Shown: piece after piece, positions 32,750 to 44,477 of the stretch
Numbering within the stretch: the first letter of the stretch is position 1
Layout: the number at the start of each line of letters is the position of its first letter
Assembly (NCBI RefSeq): GCF_000003815.2
Contig: NC_049991.1
Coordinates: 5,856,110-5,920,109 of the forward strand
Length of the DNA: 64,000 nucleotides
DNA from: Branchiostoma floridae
Taxonomy: Eukaryota > Chordata > Leptocardii > Amphioxiformes > Branchiostomatidae
Direction of reading: 5' to 3'
Notes under the pieces: model-generated
What the model saw: only the letters and a program-made list of their open reading frames with translations
What the model was told of the DNA's origin: nothing
The model's database searches: none
Position numbers and translations under genes: made by a program

Positions 32750-33490
32750 GAATGCTTAGAATGACTTCTGACTACTAATCACACTTATGAGCAAAATGGA
32801 CTCTTCCAGTGCACCCCATGTAGAAAAGTAAAACAGACTTCCGCTTAGAAATTTAATTTTGAATCATCAGCCGTCCAAAACTGAATTGAAAAAAAAGCCT
32901 CTGTGCAAGAATGGACTCTTCCTGTTATACCCCACTGTAAAGTGGAGAATCCAAAAATACATCCACCAAAATAGGACTTTGACCTTATCACCAAAGTCCA
33001 CAAAATGAGTTACAAACGACGCTCTTCTTCGTGGAAGAATGTAATCTTCCAGCACACCCTGTTTAGAATTGCACAATAGACCGGTCCAGAAATACTCCAA
33101 CTGAAAACATGGCCTTTTGTATAATAAGCAACCCAGTCCAAAACTAAAGTCCCGGTGCATGAATGAACTCTTCCGGATAAAACCAGGCTTGCTGATTGGC
33201 TGCAGAATCCTCCTCAGCTACAGTCTTTAAGTGCAGTAGGGATCAACTTCCGTTCAACAAATGGCATTTAGAATCATCACCCCAGTCCAAAATTGAATTT
33301 AAAAAAACTATGTGCAAGAATGGACTGTCCCAGTAATAGTCTAATGTCAAGTAGATCAGTGCAAAAACACCCCCGCTAAATAAAACAACATTGGCATCAT
33401 CACCAAAGACTAAAAGTAAATTTAAAAAACACCCCTGTCCAACAGTGGACTCTTCCAGTAATATGAGCTTGCTCATTCGTTGGTCATTTA
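32750..33490. repeat. Degenerate tandem array (related to 51000-51500)
   Basis: The phrase AATGGACTCTTCC(A/T)GT recurs near 32796, 32910, 33162 and 33450, accompanied by GTCCAAAA.TGAATT and CACCCC words. The same phrases occur at 51000-51500, so the array was present before the two loci separated or is itself dispersed. Confidence 0.7.
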
Positions 33491-35125
33491 TTGGATTTAC
33501 CTTGTCCCCCCAACCACCTGGAGTTCTAGCGAGGTAGGTAAATACTTGGATCTACCGGACACACCTGTGACCCCAGTCACCCAGCCACATAGCAAATTAC
33601 CTAGAGGTCGTTGAACTCGGCACTTTAACCTCACAAATCAAAAACTCTCCCACAAAACCTCATCAATATTATACATTGATCTTTTGAATAAGTATCTAGG
33701 GCACCTCTGTACCAACTGTCAGTTCTTTAGGATGTAATAACAGGGTGCAGGGGGACATAACATACGGTTTGGGTCCATAAATTGAAAAAAAACCCTCAAA
33801 AATCAAGTTCAATACCGGAGAGCCTACCGGAGAGACAGAGTATTACACAGAAGCAGATCAAGAAGTTTTACTACTGGATGACTTCAACATTATCTGGCTA
33901 AGTGAAACCTGTACACTAAAAAGGACTTGAAACTGAATTGTCGACCCTTAACTTACAAAGATGCAGATAGTGAAAGATGTAACCATAATCTTTAAAACTA
34001 TTAACAGCTTTGTGTTATCCTTATGTATAGATCTATTCTTTTTTAAATAGACCAGGCAAATTTCTATTTACTACATCCACTCCACTGGGATATATCCGGA
34101 TGTACCGACCACAACTTGCTGCACATACACAACTCGGAAAACAAGCTACATAAGGCTCAGTCCACAATAATTTATACAAAACATAGCAGAAACTCCAAGG
34201 GACACACTGTACAACAATGGCAATGTTAAGTCGTGGGTAGATGAGGAACTGCGACATCTTATTTTCCTATGACTTGCGCACGTATACAAAGACCTGAATA
34301 CGTAGGAAGCCGCGACGACTACTTCATTGTCACAGTGAATGGCAACCAATACTGCAACTTTATGCCAATCAAAGATGTTACCATGGCTACAGCCAAGCCG
34401 GAAAATCCCCACTGCCAAGTTTGTTCCTCGTTGCCTAGACGACCGAAAGGTCCGTATCATTAATCAACTGAGCTTACACAAATTTTTATATGGCAAATAT
34501 GATTGGTAGCTTACCAGGACAAAGTATGCACTTGCTTATCATAACTATGGCACTGACCGATGCAATGTGCAAGGAAGCCAGTGTCCGAAATCTGTTAAGA
34601 GATTTCTGTACCTCGACAGCTGTTCTCACATAACTCTATATCTGCATCAAGCAACATCTGCTTGGCAATATCCAATTACCGCAACGCCTAACGCGTCGAA
34701 ATAATTCAGACCTGGACCAACATAACGATAGACGTAGGGGTGATATCTGAATTTTCATAGATTATAACAACAGCTATCGCCAGAAAAAGGTGCATCATCG
34801 CGCAACTGAGTGCAGACGACGTGCCAAAATACATTTACATACGAGTGAGGCAAGCGGAACATAGAGATACAGATGAAAACACTCATAACATCCACGGCAC
34901 CGATCACAATACTCTCCAGTTAGCCTCTGGTCACAGCGTAATGAAGAAGTATTTCAAAAACTTATATAGATACGTAGGCTGTGCTACTCCATTAATAAAG
35001 AATCGTTCTAACTTGTACCCGATATAATGCAACTGTAGCACTTACCCGCAACTGGTGCTAGATACAATCTATTGCATATGTTACATGTAGCGAAAATCGA
35101 TCGGACGACGAGTCTGCAAGCTCTA
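33491..35125. other. Gene-free stretch, possibly old retroelement
   Basis: 34040-34460 and 34800-35030 have scattered coding-like words on the plus strand broken by stops. Nothing could be assigned to a family. Confidence 0.35.
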
Positions 35126-35127
35126 AA

Positions 35128-36345
35128 GCCCCCTTTACAAATCAAGAATTTAGCTCGGCCGAGTTGTTGGCGAGCTCCAAATGGACATTTTCGGCCGGAG
35201 TATGACCGGCGCTTTGGCGATTATGCGGACCTCGAGCGAATTTTTGCAGCTCGGCCGGCGTTTGCGGGGCACTTGCAGCTGCGCTTAATTTCAGCGAGGC
35301 CTCGGCGGCGAGGATTGAGCTCGGAGAGCTCGTCGATGGGTTGCCTGTAGCTCGACCGGAGCTTGTCCGAGCAATGGCCAAGACTTGACCAATACTCGGG
35401 CGGCAAACCGACGGTTTTTAACTCTCTTTTTTTCGGTCGGAGTTTGCCCGAACTCTTCAGCCTCGCGCCAGACTCGTTCGGGCTTCCTGCAATAACCGGA
35501 CGATATTCCGTCTTTTTAAACTAGTTTGGGGTGCTTCGGGCGAGTGTTGTGCTGGTGTCGCTGGGAGCTTGGGAGGGCTCCGGCAGAATTTTAACTGTCA
35601 CCTAATCAATTTGATACCTGTGTTGAACACGTGCCCTTTGTTTTGGCCTTTCATCTTTATTAAAAAGTTTGTTCCGAAATATAAGATAAATAAAGACTAC
35701 TGTATGAACTTTTATAAAAAAAAGCTGCGTACCTTTTATTTATAATGTAAGGCAATTGGACACCAAGACAGTACTTCCTATCTATTTTTTTGCTATTGGT
35801 TTGAATGTGTTAGATCATATATTCTTCATGTCTAAAGGCTTCAAGTCTGAAACTCAGACGGTCTTTGCCGGCCTTCGCTCGATGTTCGCCCGAGGTTTGC
35901 CCGAAGTTCGCCCGATGTCAGCTTTGTCAATATTATTGTATTATGGTGAATCAGACTGGTTTGTTCACTTTGTGGCTCTTGTGGTAGTTTTTGGATTGGT
36001 GTGTCACAACATTCCTGTTCATATTATTGTTTTCAGTGTGCCCGTCCACTCCACTCATGTCCTACATATATCCCGCAACTCAGAAATTGAATTTTACACA
36101 AATATTGGCTTTTTACAAGGTTAGCCAGTTCTGACTACGTCCATGTTCAAGACATAGTATAATCTCATTAACAAATTATAATCAGTTGTCTTGGACGGAC
36201 GTCGGACGGGCTCCGTCCATTTGTAAAGGGGGCAGATTTTCAGCGAAAAATACAGCCGATACTCGGGCGATGTTGAAATTCGGCGAGCTCTGACCGATCT
36301 ACAAATTCGGCCGGCGTCCGCATGAATTGTAAAGCTGGCTTAAAT
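35128..36345. mobile_element. GC-word-rich inverted-repeat element
   Basis: The left end is AAGCCCCCTTTACAAATCAA. CATTTGTAAAGGGGGC at 36216-36232 and a weaker GAATTGTAAAGCTGGCTTAA near 36324 are candidate right ends. The interior is filled with variants of CTCGGCCGAG, TCGGCCGG and TCGGGCG, which pair with one another. The same left end occurs at 52060, with a matching right end at 52345. Confidence 0.7.
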
Positions 36346-36699
36346 GAAATTTTCGGCATAAAGACGTCCGGTGTTCTCTCAATCAACGCGCGATTTTTAG
36401 TGATCGCCGACGATTTTCAGGTGTCGTCCGATGGTCGCAAAGCAGCAAACATGTTCTTAACATTAGCGACAAGTCGCTGGTGGTCTATGAGTTTGCAGAC
36501 CTCGTTGCCGGGTCACCTGCAGGTCAACCATACCTCGCCTAGGTATCGGTCAACATTCGATTGATAGTCGGGCGTCAATTAAACGATTGAAAACCAATTT
36601 CACGTCGAAAAAATCGGACGATCTCGCTAAAACTGAGACGGCCCCACAAGAGTATCACACAAAACTCTGACGATCTTCTTCCACGTCTCGCCCTACACT

Positions 36700-38881
36700 G
36701 TCCGATTCCTGGGTGGTACCCTAGCCCATTCCAGGGCGGTAGACTGGCCGATTCCTGGGCGGTACACTGGTCGATTCCTGGGTGGTACCCTAGCCCATTC
36801 CTGGGCGGTACACTGGCCGATTCCTGGGCGGTACACTGGCCGATTCCTGGGCGGTACACTGGCCGATTCCTGGCTGGTTCACTGGCAAATTTCTGGGCAG
36901 CACCCTAGCCGATTCCTGGGTGGTACACTGGCCGAATCCTGGGTGGTACACTGGCCGATTCTTTGGCGGTTCACTAGCCGATTCCTGGGCGGTTCACTGG
37001 CCGATTCCTGGATGGTTCACTGGCAAATTTCTGGGCAGCACCCTAGCCGATTCCTGGGTGGTACACTGGCCGATTCCTGGGCGGTACACTGGCCGATTCC
37101 TGGCTGGTTCACTGGCAAATTTCTGGGCAGCACCCTAGCCGATTCCTGGGTGGTACACTGGCCGATTCCTGGGTGGTACACTGGCCGAATCCTGGGCGGT
37201 ACACTGGCCGATTCTTTGGCGGTACACTGGCCGATTCCTGGGCGGTTCACTGGCCGATTCCTGAATGATACACTGGCCGATTCCTGGGCGGTAGACTGGC
37301 CGATTCCTGTGCGGTTCACTAGCCGATTAATGGCATCTAAATGACCGATTTCTGGGCGGCACCCTGGCTGATTTCTGGGTGGTACACTGGTCGATTCCTG
37401 GGCGGTACACTGGCCGATTCCTGGGCGGTTCACTAGCCGATTAATGGCATCTAAATGACCGATTTCTGGGTGGTACACTGGCCGATTTCTGGGCGGTACA
37501 CTGGCCGATTCCTGGGCAGTTCACTGGCCGATTTCTGGGCGGTACACGGGCCGATTCATGTGCTGTTCATTGGCCGATTCATGTGTAGTATCCTGACCGA
37601 TTCTTGAGCAGCCATTTCCTGCGCGTTTCACAGGCAGATTTCTGGAAGGCACCAAGGCCGATTCTTGGGCGGTACACTGGCCGATTCCTGGGTGGAACAC
37701 TGGCGGATTCCTGGGCGGTACACTGGCAGATTCCCTGGTGGTACACTGGCAGATTCTTGGGCGGTGAACTGGCCTATTCCTGGGTGGTTCACTAACCGAT
37801 TCCTGGGCGGTACACTAGCCGATTCCTGGGCGGTACACTGGTGGATTCCTGGGCGGTTCACTGGCCGATTTCTGGGCGGTGCACTGGCCGATTCCTTTGG
37901 CGGTACACTGGCCTATTCTTGGGCGGTTCACTGGCAAATTTCTGGGCAGCACCCTGGCCGATTCCTGGGTGGTACACTGGCCAAATCCTGGGTGGTACAT
38001 TGGCCGATTCCTGGGCGGTTCACTGGCCGATTTCTGGGCGGTTCACTGGCCGATTTCTGGGCGGTACACTGGCCGATTCTTGGGTGGTACACTGGCCAAA
38101 TTCTGGGTGGTACACTAGTCGATTCTCGGTCGGTACACTGGCCTATTCCTGGGTGGTACATTGGCCGATTTCTGGGCGGTTCACTAGCCGATTTCTGGGC
38201 GGTTCACTGGCCGAATCCTGGGTGGTACACTGGCCGATTCTTGGGCGGTTCACTAGCCGATTCTTGGGCGGTTCACTGGCCGATTCCTGGATGGTTCACT
38301 AGCCGATTCTTGGGCGGTTCCTTAGCCGATTCCTGGATGGTTCACTAGCCGATTCTTGGGCGGTACACTGGCCGATTCATAGGTGGTACACTGGTTGATT
38401 TCTCGGCGGCACCCTGGTCGATTCCTGGGTGGTACACTGGCTGAATCCTGGGCGGTCCACTGGCCGATTAATGGGCGGCACCCTGGCCAATTCTTGGGCG
38501 GTACACCTGCCGTTTTGTTGGCGGTTCACTGGTTGATTCCTGGGCGGCACTCTGGCCGACTCTTGGGCGGCACCCTGGCCGATTTCTGGGCGGTACACTG
38601 GCTGATTCCTGGGTGGTTCATTAGCCGATTCTTGGGTGGTCGGTACCCTGGTCGATTCCTGCATGGGCGGCACACTGGCCGATTCCTGGGCGGTTAACTG
38701 GCTGATTCCTGGTCGGTACGCTGGCTGATTCCTGGTCGGTACACTGGCCGATTCCTGGGCGGTACCCTGGTTGATTCCTGGTCGGTACACTGGCCGATTC
38801 CTGGGCGGTTAACTGGCTGATTCCTGGTCGGTACGCTGGCTGATTCCTGGCTGGTTTACTGGCCGATTTCTGGGCGGTCCT
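36700..38881. repeat. 23-bp minisatellite, about 95 units
   Basis: The unit is GATTCCTGGGCGG followed by TACACTGGCC. Variants (TTCACT for TACACT, TGGGTGG for TGGGCGG) are shuffled along the array. Higher-order blocks exist: a three-unit variant with CAAATTTCTGGGCAGCACCC recurs near 36885, 37022, 37112 and 37937, and TTAATGGCATCTAAATGACC recurs at 37327 and 37442, 115 bp or five units apart. Because 23 is not a multiple of three and the unit lacks stops in several frames, long open frames appear on both strands by construction. Confidence 0.97.
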
Positions 38882-39035
38882 ATTCTTTGATTGCATCGGT
38901 GCTAATTCCTTGGATTTAGCATATCAGTGGTTTCCCCCTGACCCATGAAATCCTACAAATAGAGCATTATCTTAACAACCAACTTGTCACCGCGAAATCA
39001 CTAATCCACTCACCTGCATTTGTTTCACCACTCAC

Positions 39036-39099
39036 CTGCATTTGCTTCACCAATCACTGTAGACAACAGGAAAGCTGAGACCAACACAGCCCACGCCAT
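39036..39099 (-). CDS. Signal-peptide start exon of an unidentified secreted protein
   Basis: The ATG at 39097-39099 opens MAWAVLVSAFLLSTVIGEAN-A and meets a GTGAGT donor in phase 1. Hydrophobic core, polar end and an A-N-A style cleavage site are all present. The donor region is duplicated 22 bp further on, but an in-frame TGA lies between, so the first donor must be used. The next exon must lie to the left (lower coordinates), across the minisatellite. I could not find it. Confidence 0.65.
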
Positions 39100-40500
39100 G
39101 CTTCTTGCGTCTCTGTGGGAAAACAAACGAGGCATTTGTTAATAAATCAAATGTATGCAAGGTAAAAAATAAAAGAAGTGGGGTGCCTGAGTTAACTAGA
39201 TTTCCTACCGCTTTCTATGTCTTGAAGAATGTCGAGACGGTGGTCGAATCTTTTCGGGCTGACGATCTAATCCGTTGTCAGTTCCACGGCCGTCAATAGT
39301 TAGAAAATGTACGATGTAGAGTCGTCGGGAGACAACATCGAAATATGCCAGCGCGTCAGGTACAACCCGTTATTCGTTCCAAACTTAGGCTGCCCGCATT
39401 GGTCCGTATTTTCGGAGCATCACATGATCATCTCTCCACCATTCAATGACGTTCTGCTGGGCATTTTGCCATTGCCACGAGTACGGAAATGGCGAACCTG
39501 GAGCTAGACACTCGAGACGACGGAAATGGCCAAACTGGTATCAGACGTCACGTCTGACCGTCGCGTTGCACGTACTCCTCTGTTGACATTAAACAACAAT
39601 CATTTTGTTCGCCGTTATCATGTTTTTCATCTGTCTGCCTTTCATTAGAGCAATTCTTATTATCCTCCTCAAACCAGATGAATACAGACTTATGAAACAC
39701 CACCGAAGGGGTGCTAGGGTGGGTTTGTATGGTTGGAACGTAGCAAGTATCACTTTACTGCCTACAAGGCGACTAAAGCAACTTAGGAAAGAAAATTGGT
39801 GCAATAAGTGATTATTGTCTAGGTTATTGCCTCTGTGATCTCTCTGTTTATGTATTTTTCCAACCTTTTCTGTATTATGACTTACGACAATGATATACCT
39901 ATTTACAACTCATAGACAGGATCGTGGGGGTCTATGTCTATTTTTTTATGGCAGAAAGATAAGATAACGTCTGGAATAATTGATTTTGGCATATTTTGGC
40001 AATGAACAGACAAAAACACGTCAATCATACTATACTTGATATGTCGTCATAGCTTTGCAATGTTCTACTCACACCCCTGCTACTAAAGGGAAGAGCAAGT
40101 CTATTATCTTTAATTGAATCCGTGAATGCACTCATGGTAAACGGTCTGTTGTTGTTGTTGTTGTTTTTGTGTGTAATACAGGATCGTACCCTGTCTTCAA
40201 GGAGTTATGTAGACCTGTAGTTAGTGTTACTACAGCGTAGTAAACTACCCTTATACTTACACAATCTGCAGTCTAAAGAACAATCGCTAGGTGCATGGTG
40301 CTAGAATGCCCTCAAGAGTGTATCATGTGTACATAATTGAAATACCTATCTGCATTTTACATGTACCTGTGAACAGTTATAACTTCCATAGAGGGTCGAG
40401 AACAGTAGCTTATACTCGCAGGCAATGGAGGGAACAACTTGACAGCACTAGCAAACTCCAAACGTAAGTCAAAAAGCATTTTACATCAATTGAGATCATC
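39100..40500. other. Gene-free stretch upstream of the signal-peptide exon
   Basis: Nothing recognised apart from a short GTT microsatellite near 40150. Confidence 0.45.
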
Positions 40501-40504
40501 ATAT

Positions 40505-40945
40505 ATATGTGAGATCGCGTGGAGTAATCGACACCGCTTTGGGCTCAGGCCAAAGAGTTCCTGAGTTCGAAACCTGCCATGTCACCGATCTTGTGCCCTT
40601 GGGAAAGGCACTTTACACAACTTTCCTCACCTCACCCGGGTGAAAAATCAGTCGCCCCTCGGATAGGGCGTTAAATAGAGGTCTCGTGTTCGGGAGAGCC
40701 ATACACCGGGCACGTAAAAAAACCGCCGCACTTGTCGAAAAGAGTAGGGGACCTTCCCGGTGTGAGTGGATCAAACCATTCCGGCTAAATGGGGTAGGGA
40801 ATTTCCTGAACAGCCTCGTAACCCCTGCTTCGCCTATTAGATCAGTTAGTCAAGCTTGCTGAAGCTCGATGTTTCCGACTAAGGGTGAAGAGATGGTGCG
40901 ACAGCGAGCGAAGTTCAGTGCCTAGAAGTGGCCATTGGCCTTGCA
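40505..40945 (+). mobile_element. tRNA-derived SINE, longer copy
   Basis: A degraded tRNA-like head (box B-like GAGTTCGAAACC) is followed by CTTGTGCCCTTGGGAAAGGC, CTTTCCTCACCTCACCCGGG, then CCCCTCGGATAGGGCGTTAAAT and GGTCTCGTGT. The last block matches 53490-53520. This copy shows head, body and tail together. Confidence 0.75.
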
Positions 40946-41559
40946 TTGAGCAAACTCGTTAAAATATTTATTTTAAAAATACATAGAGCATTACAAAACT
41001 GAGAACAAGTGTGCATTGTTAAAAAAATAGGTCGTCACTGTAACACACCATTCACTCAGACACTGTGTCCTACATGTCATGAAAATATCGAATATGAATT
41101 CCACTGGCCTGTCCTACCTACAGTAGTAAAGGATCATTGTTTCCCAACATTAGAACAAAAATATAGATCTCCCTTACTAGTGCATGGGACGATATTTTCC
41201 GTACATAAGAGTTGAGCATTTCATGCTCAACTGTTATATCCGCCTACGTGGGTCAATTATTTATACTTTATTTCAAATGCGAGACCAGAACACTCATACA
41301 CGACTGTGCATCAGTTATCGATAATCATTTGCTGTTTTGCATGTTGAGATAGCCACACCTCAAGCACTTAAAATAGCCCTACAAACTTATCCAAAATAGT
41401 AGGAGTCCTACTAACGCTGTGTAGACTGCCTTTACAGACCTTTGTCATTTAGCCCCGTCGGTTGTATGCTCCTTTTAATTCAGGCCCATCCAATGACAAC
41501 GCAGCCATCTATCTATCCCACCACTGTCCTGTAGTTTATGTTTGATCATTTTTCTCGAA

Positions 41560-42560
41560 GTCCATATCATGACGACAAATTGGCACATCGTTTTTACCTC
41601 CATGAAATGTCATGGAGGTTATATTTTACCCTGCGTTTGTGTGTGTGTCTGTCTGTCTGTCAACAAGATAACTCAAGAACGGCTGGATGGATTGGTTTCA
41701 TACTTGGTGTGTTGGTAGGGTGTGATGAAAGCTGGAAGTGGTTAGATTTTGGGTCCCCTAGCGGCTTCCCTTGGTACTGCAGCGCAACTTCCGGTTTTGC
41801 TATCTCGTGTCCTGAACAAGCTATGGTCCCAATTTTTATGTGTTACATAGCTCTTGCGCTCAGAAATAAGTGACATAAGTTTGGGCCCCCTAGCGTCTAG
41901 TTTTAGGATAGCAGGGGCATTTTTGTCAAAAACTTCTGAAGACGATAACTCAAGAAAGGAACAGCGGATTTTCATGATTTTTGGTATGTAGGTACCTCAG
42001 ACAATGTTGTACAAAATGAAATACTAATTATGCAAAATTATATTACATTTGCATAATTAATGAGAATATTCTATCATAGCAGTTTTTTCTATGTATCTCT
42101 TGTCTCTGACGTGATATGGTCTTGACATTTTGGTGGTAGATAGCTTTTAGTGTCATGACAAAGTGGGCAAGTTTCAGCCCCCTAACATTTAATTTGGGAA
42201 CTGCAGGGTCGTTTTTGTCAAGACATTCCAATGAGGATAACTGCAGAAAGGATTGACGGATTGGCATCATATTAGGCATGCGGGTACCTTAGGCAAAGAT
42301 GTTCATAATGATATACATGTTATGCAAATGAGAGCTTAATTTGCATAATTAATGAGGAAATTGTCTGATTCCATTTTTTTCAATAACTGGACTTCAATAA
42401 ATGTAACACATGTTAATTATGATAGGTAGAATATAAGCAGATACCAAATATGGTAATGAGGAACTTATTTGCATAATTTATGTAAAAATTGCAAAACCGC
42501 TGTATGATCAATAATGGGAATTTTATAATTGTGACATGTGTACGTTAGTCAATGATGAAC
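41560..42560. repeat. Interspersed repeat with CTGTCTGT run and AT-rich tail blocks
   Basis: It begins CATGGAGGTTATATTTTACC and GTGTGTGTCTGTCTGTCTGT, then ATAACTCAAGAACGGCTGG. The later part repeats blocks like GAAATACTAATTATGCAAA and TTTGCATAATTAATGAG. Related sequence brackets the retroelement insertion at 53770-54023 and 55592-55810. Confidence 0.7.
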
Positions 42561-42722
42561 AACACCATGCTTAAATTATGTTAATGTGTTAGTCAATTTC
42601 TTGAAATTTATGAAAGCTCTAAATTTTCATGGAGGTATGATTTATCATAGATTTCTGTCATCATCATTATTTACCTATGTTGATGATACAAGTACTGGCA
42701 TTAAAGTGAGCTGCCGGTTTAA

Positions 42723-43670
42723 CCCTATTCAGACCGGGGGGGGGGGGGCTTTTGAGGCCCGCGCTAACTTCGATGCCCTATAACGCCAGAACGCCTTACG
42801 CTAAAGCCACCAAATTTGGTGAGTTTTCCTAAAATATTGTTGGCAACAATTTTACGAAGTTTAACAAATTTTCCATTTTTTCGTGTTGCCATGGCAATCG
42901 TTTGCTGACAGGCAGTTTTGCCAAAAATCACAATTTTTGGTTCTAACAATGTATTTTTCACATTTATTTGCTATATTACTTCGATTTTGTTACATAAATA
43001 AAATCTTGTATTATTTAGCATATCTTTCATAATCATATATGTATAAATTATGCTAATTTGATGACGTCATCAGCCCAAAATCCAAGATGGCGGATCGAAT
43101 GGCCAGATCAAGAATAACAATCTAATTATCCCTTAAAATTTGTAACTACCTGGTATTTTTTCATCAAAAACCATCTAAATGAATGAATTTAGTCTATTTC
43201 CATTGCCCTTTGTGATTATTTGTTGCAAAAAAATATTTTTAAAAATTAAAGGTGGTGGATATAATATGGCGGAGCCAAACTCGTATCTTAGATGTGCATG
43301 ACGTCATAAAATGACGTCATATTGACGTCATCGATGTTGCTATTGGCAACACAAAGCGTAACAAACATTATTATTCTATCTGCACTTGTTGTTACATTTT
43401 TGTGGTATAACTTGAAGTTTTCTGAGAATACCCTTTTTTCATGGGTTTGGCCAATATAATCAAATTGATGACGTCTTAATTACGTCATTTTACGTCAACG
43501 TAATGTCAAACGTCACATACTTGTCAGATATTATGTCGACGCCATGTCCTAAAAATTTGGTGGCCCTAAGGCACGTCGTTTTAAAGTTATAGGACTTAGA
43601 AGTGGAGGGCCTCAAAAGCCCCCCCCCCCCCCGGTCCAGGGATGACCAAAAAAGCCCGGTCTGAATAGGG
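42723..43670. mobile_element. TTAA-flanked inverted-repeat element with terminal G/C tracts, 948 bp
   Basis: TTAA occurs at 42719-42722 and 43671-43674. The ends are CCCTATTCAGACCGG and CCGGTCTGAATAGGG, a perfect 15-bp inverted repeat. G-run and C-run tracts with CTTTTGAGGCCCGCG / GGGCCTCAAAAGCCC follow inside. There is no transposase frame. TTAA specificity points to a piggyBac-type helper (inference). Relatives lie at 18194, 24671 and 48415. Confidence 0.92.
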
Positions 43671-43675
43671 TTAAG

Positions 43676-43860
43676 GTTAGCTTGAAAGATCACCCCTAGG
43701 ATCTTCGCGAATTCAACTACTTCAAGTGTTGTTGACTTAACAGTCACTACTGGTGGAGAAGGAGAGTTTCGCATGAAGCATATGAGCAGTACTATGCACT
43801 TGGAGGGGTTCAGTTGCATGTAGTTGGCTTCTGTCCAATGAACGAGATTATCCACGTCTT
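43676..43860 (-). pseudogene. LINE reverse transcriptase fragment
   Basis: The minus strand reads LVHWTEANYMQLNPSKCIVL then VVEFAKILGVIFQANL. This is the W...N.M.LN..K and FAK.LGV pattern just downstream of the catalytic motif in non-LTR reverse transcriptases. The frame ends at the TTAA element, which cut it. No continuation is evident at the other side (42718), so the fragment was already truncated or the left flank is rearranged. Confidence 0.75.
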
Positions 43861-44280
43861 CAAGGTCATGTCCCAGGTCACACCTTGCTAGCTGCTGCAG
43901 GACTGGATTCTGTGCGAAAAAGACTGGAAACGGTCTGTCTTTCTACATTTTTGTGGCACAAAAAAATTTGCCTGAAATTTCTACGGCGTGTCTGTGGGCT
44001 CCAAAATCCGTCGGATTCCCTACGAGTTCGTACGGAGGCGGTACTTACCACTTACGGGTCCCAAAGGATTTTTGCACGTATACAGCACTTATTTGCACGT
44101 AGCTGAAGGGTCAACATACGTGCATCGGCTAGAAGGATGCCTATGACCCCCACATGCTTCAGTGGCCTTCTGTTATATTGGCGTCAATATTTTGTACGGC
44201 GTGAAAATAAAGTAAAAGTGAACCACTAAATTCTAACCATAAATAGGATTATACAACGGCGGTATACCGGCTATATAGAT

Positions 44281-44477
44281 TAGTCTCCACCAGACTCCGG
44301 ATCGCTGGAAATGGAACAAATAAAGGAGTAAGCCGGCCAGAGGAATATAACCGGCCAGGGAACAACACGCGATCTACGGATCTCCTAGGATCGCGAGCTG
44401 TTCCCTGGCTGGTTATATTTCTCTCTATTTGTTCAATTTCTACGATTTTTCAGCGATCCGGAGTCTGGTAGAGACTA
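44281..44477. mobile_element. 197-bp foldback element with 9-bp target duplication
   Basis: The arms start TAGTCTCCACCAGACTCCGG and end with its near-perfect reverse complement. Pairing continues through AAATATAACC-type words to near the centre. TATATAGAT flanks both ends (44272-44280 and 44478-44486). Confidence 0.93.

Noticed and set aside
37665-38348. 227-codon open frame and several other long frames in the minisatellite, both strands
   Set aside because: The 23-bp unit lacks stops in several frames, so long frames arise automatically. Unit indels shift the frame repeatedly and there is no start context or splice border.
42660-42710. TYVDDTSTG on the plus strand, resembling a reverse transcriptase catalytic motif
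   Set aside because: No flanking reverse transcriptase similarity, and the real LINE fragment nearby is on the opposite strand. Probably chance.
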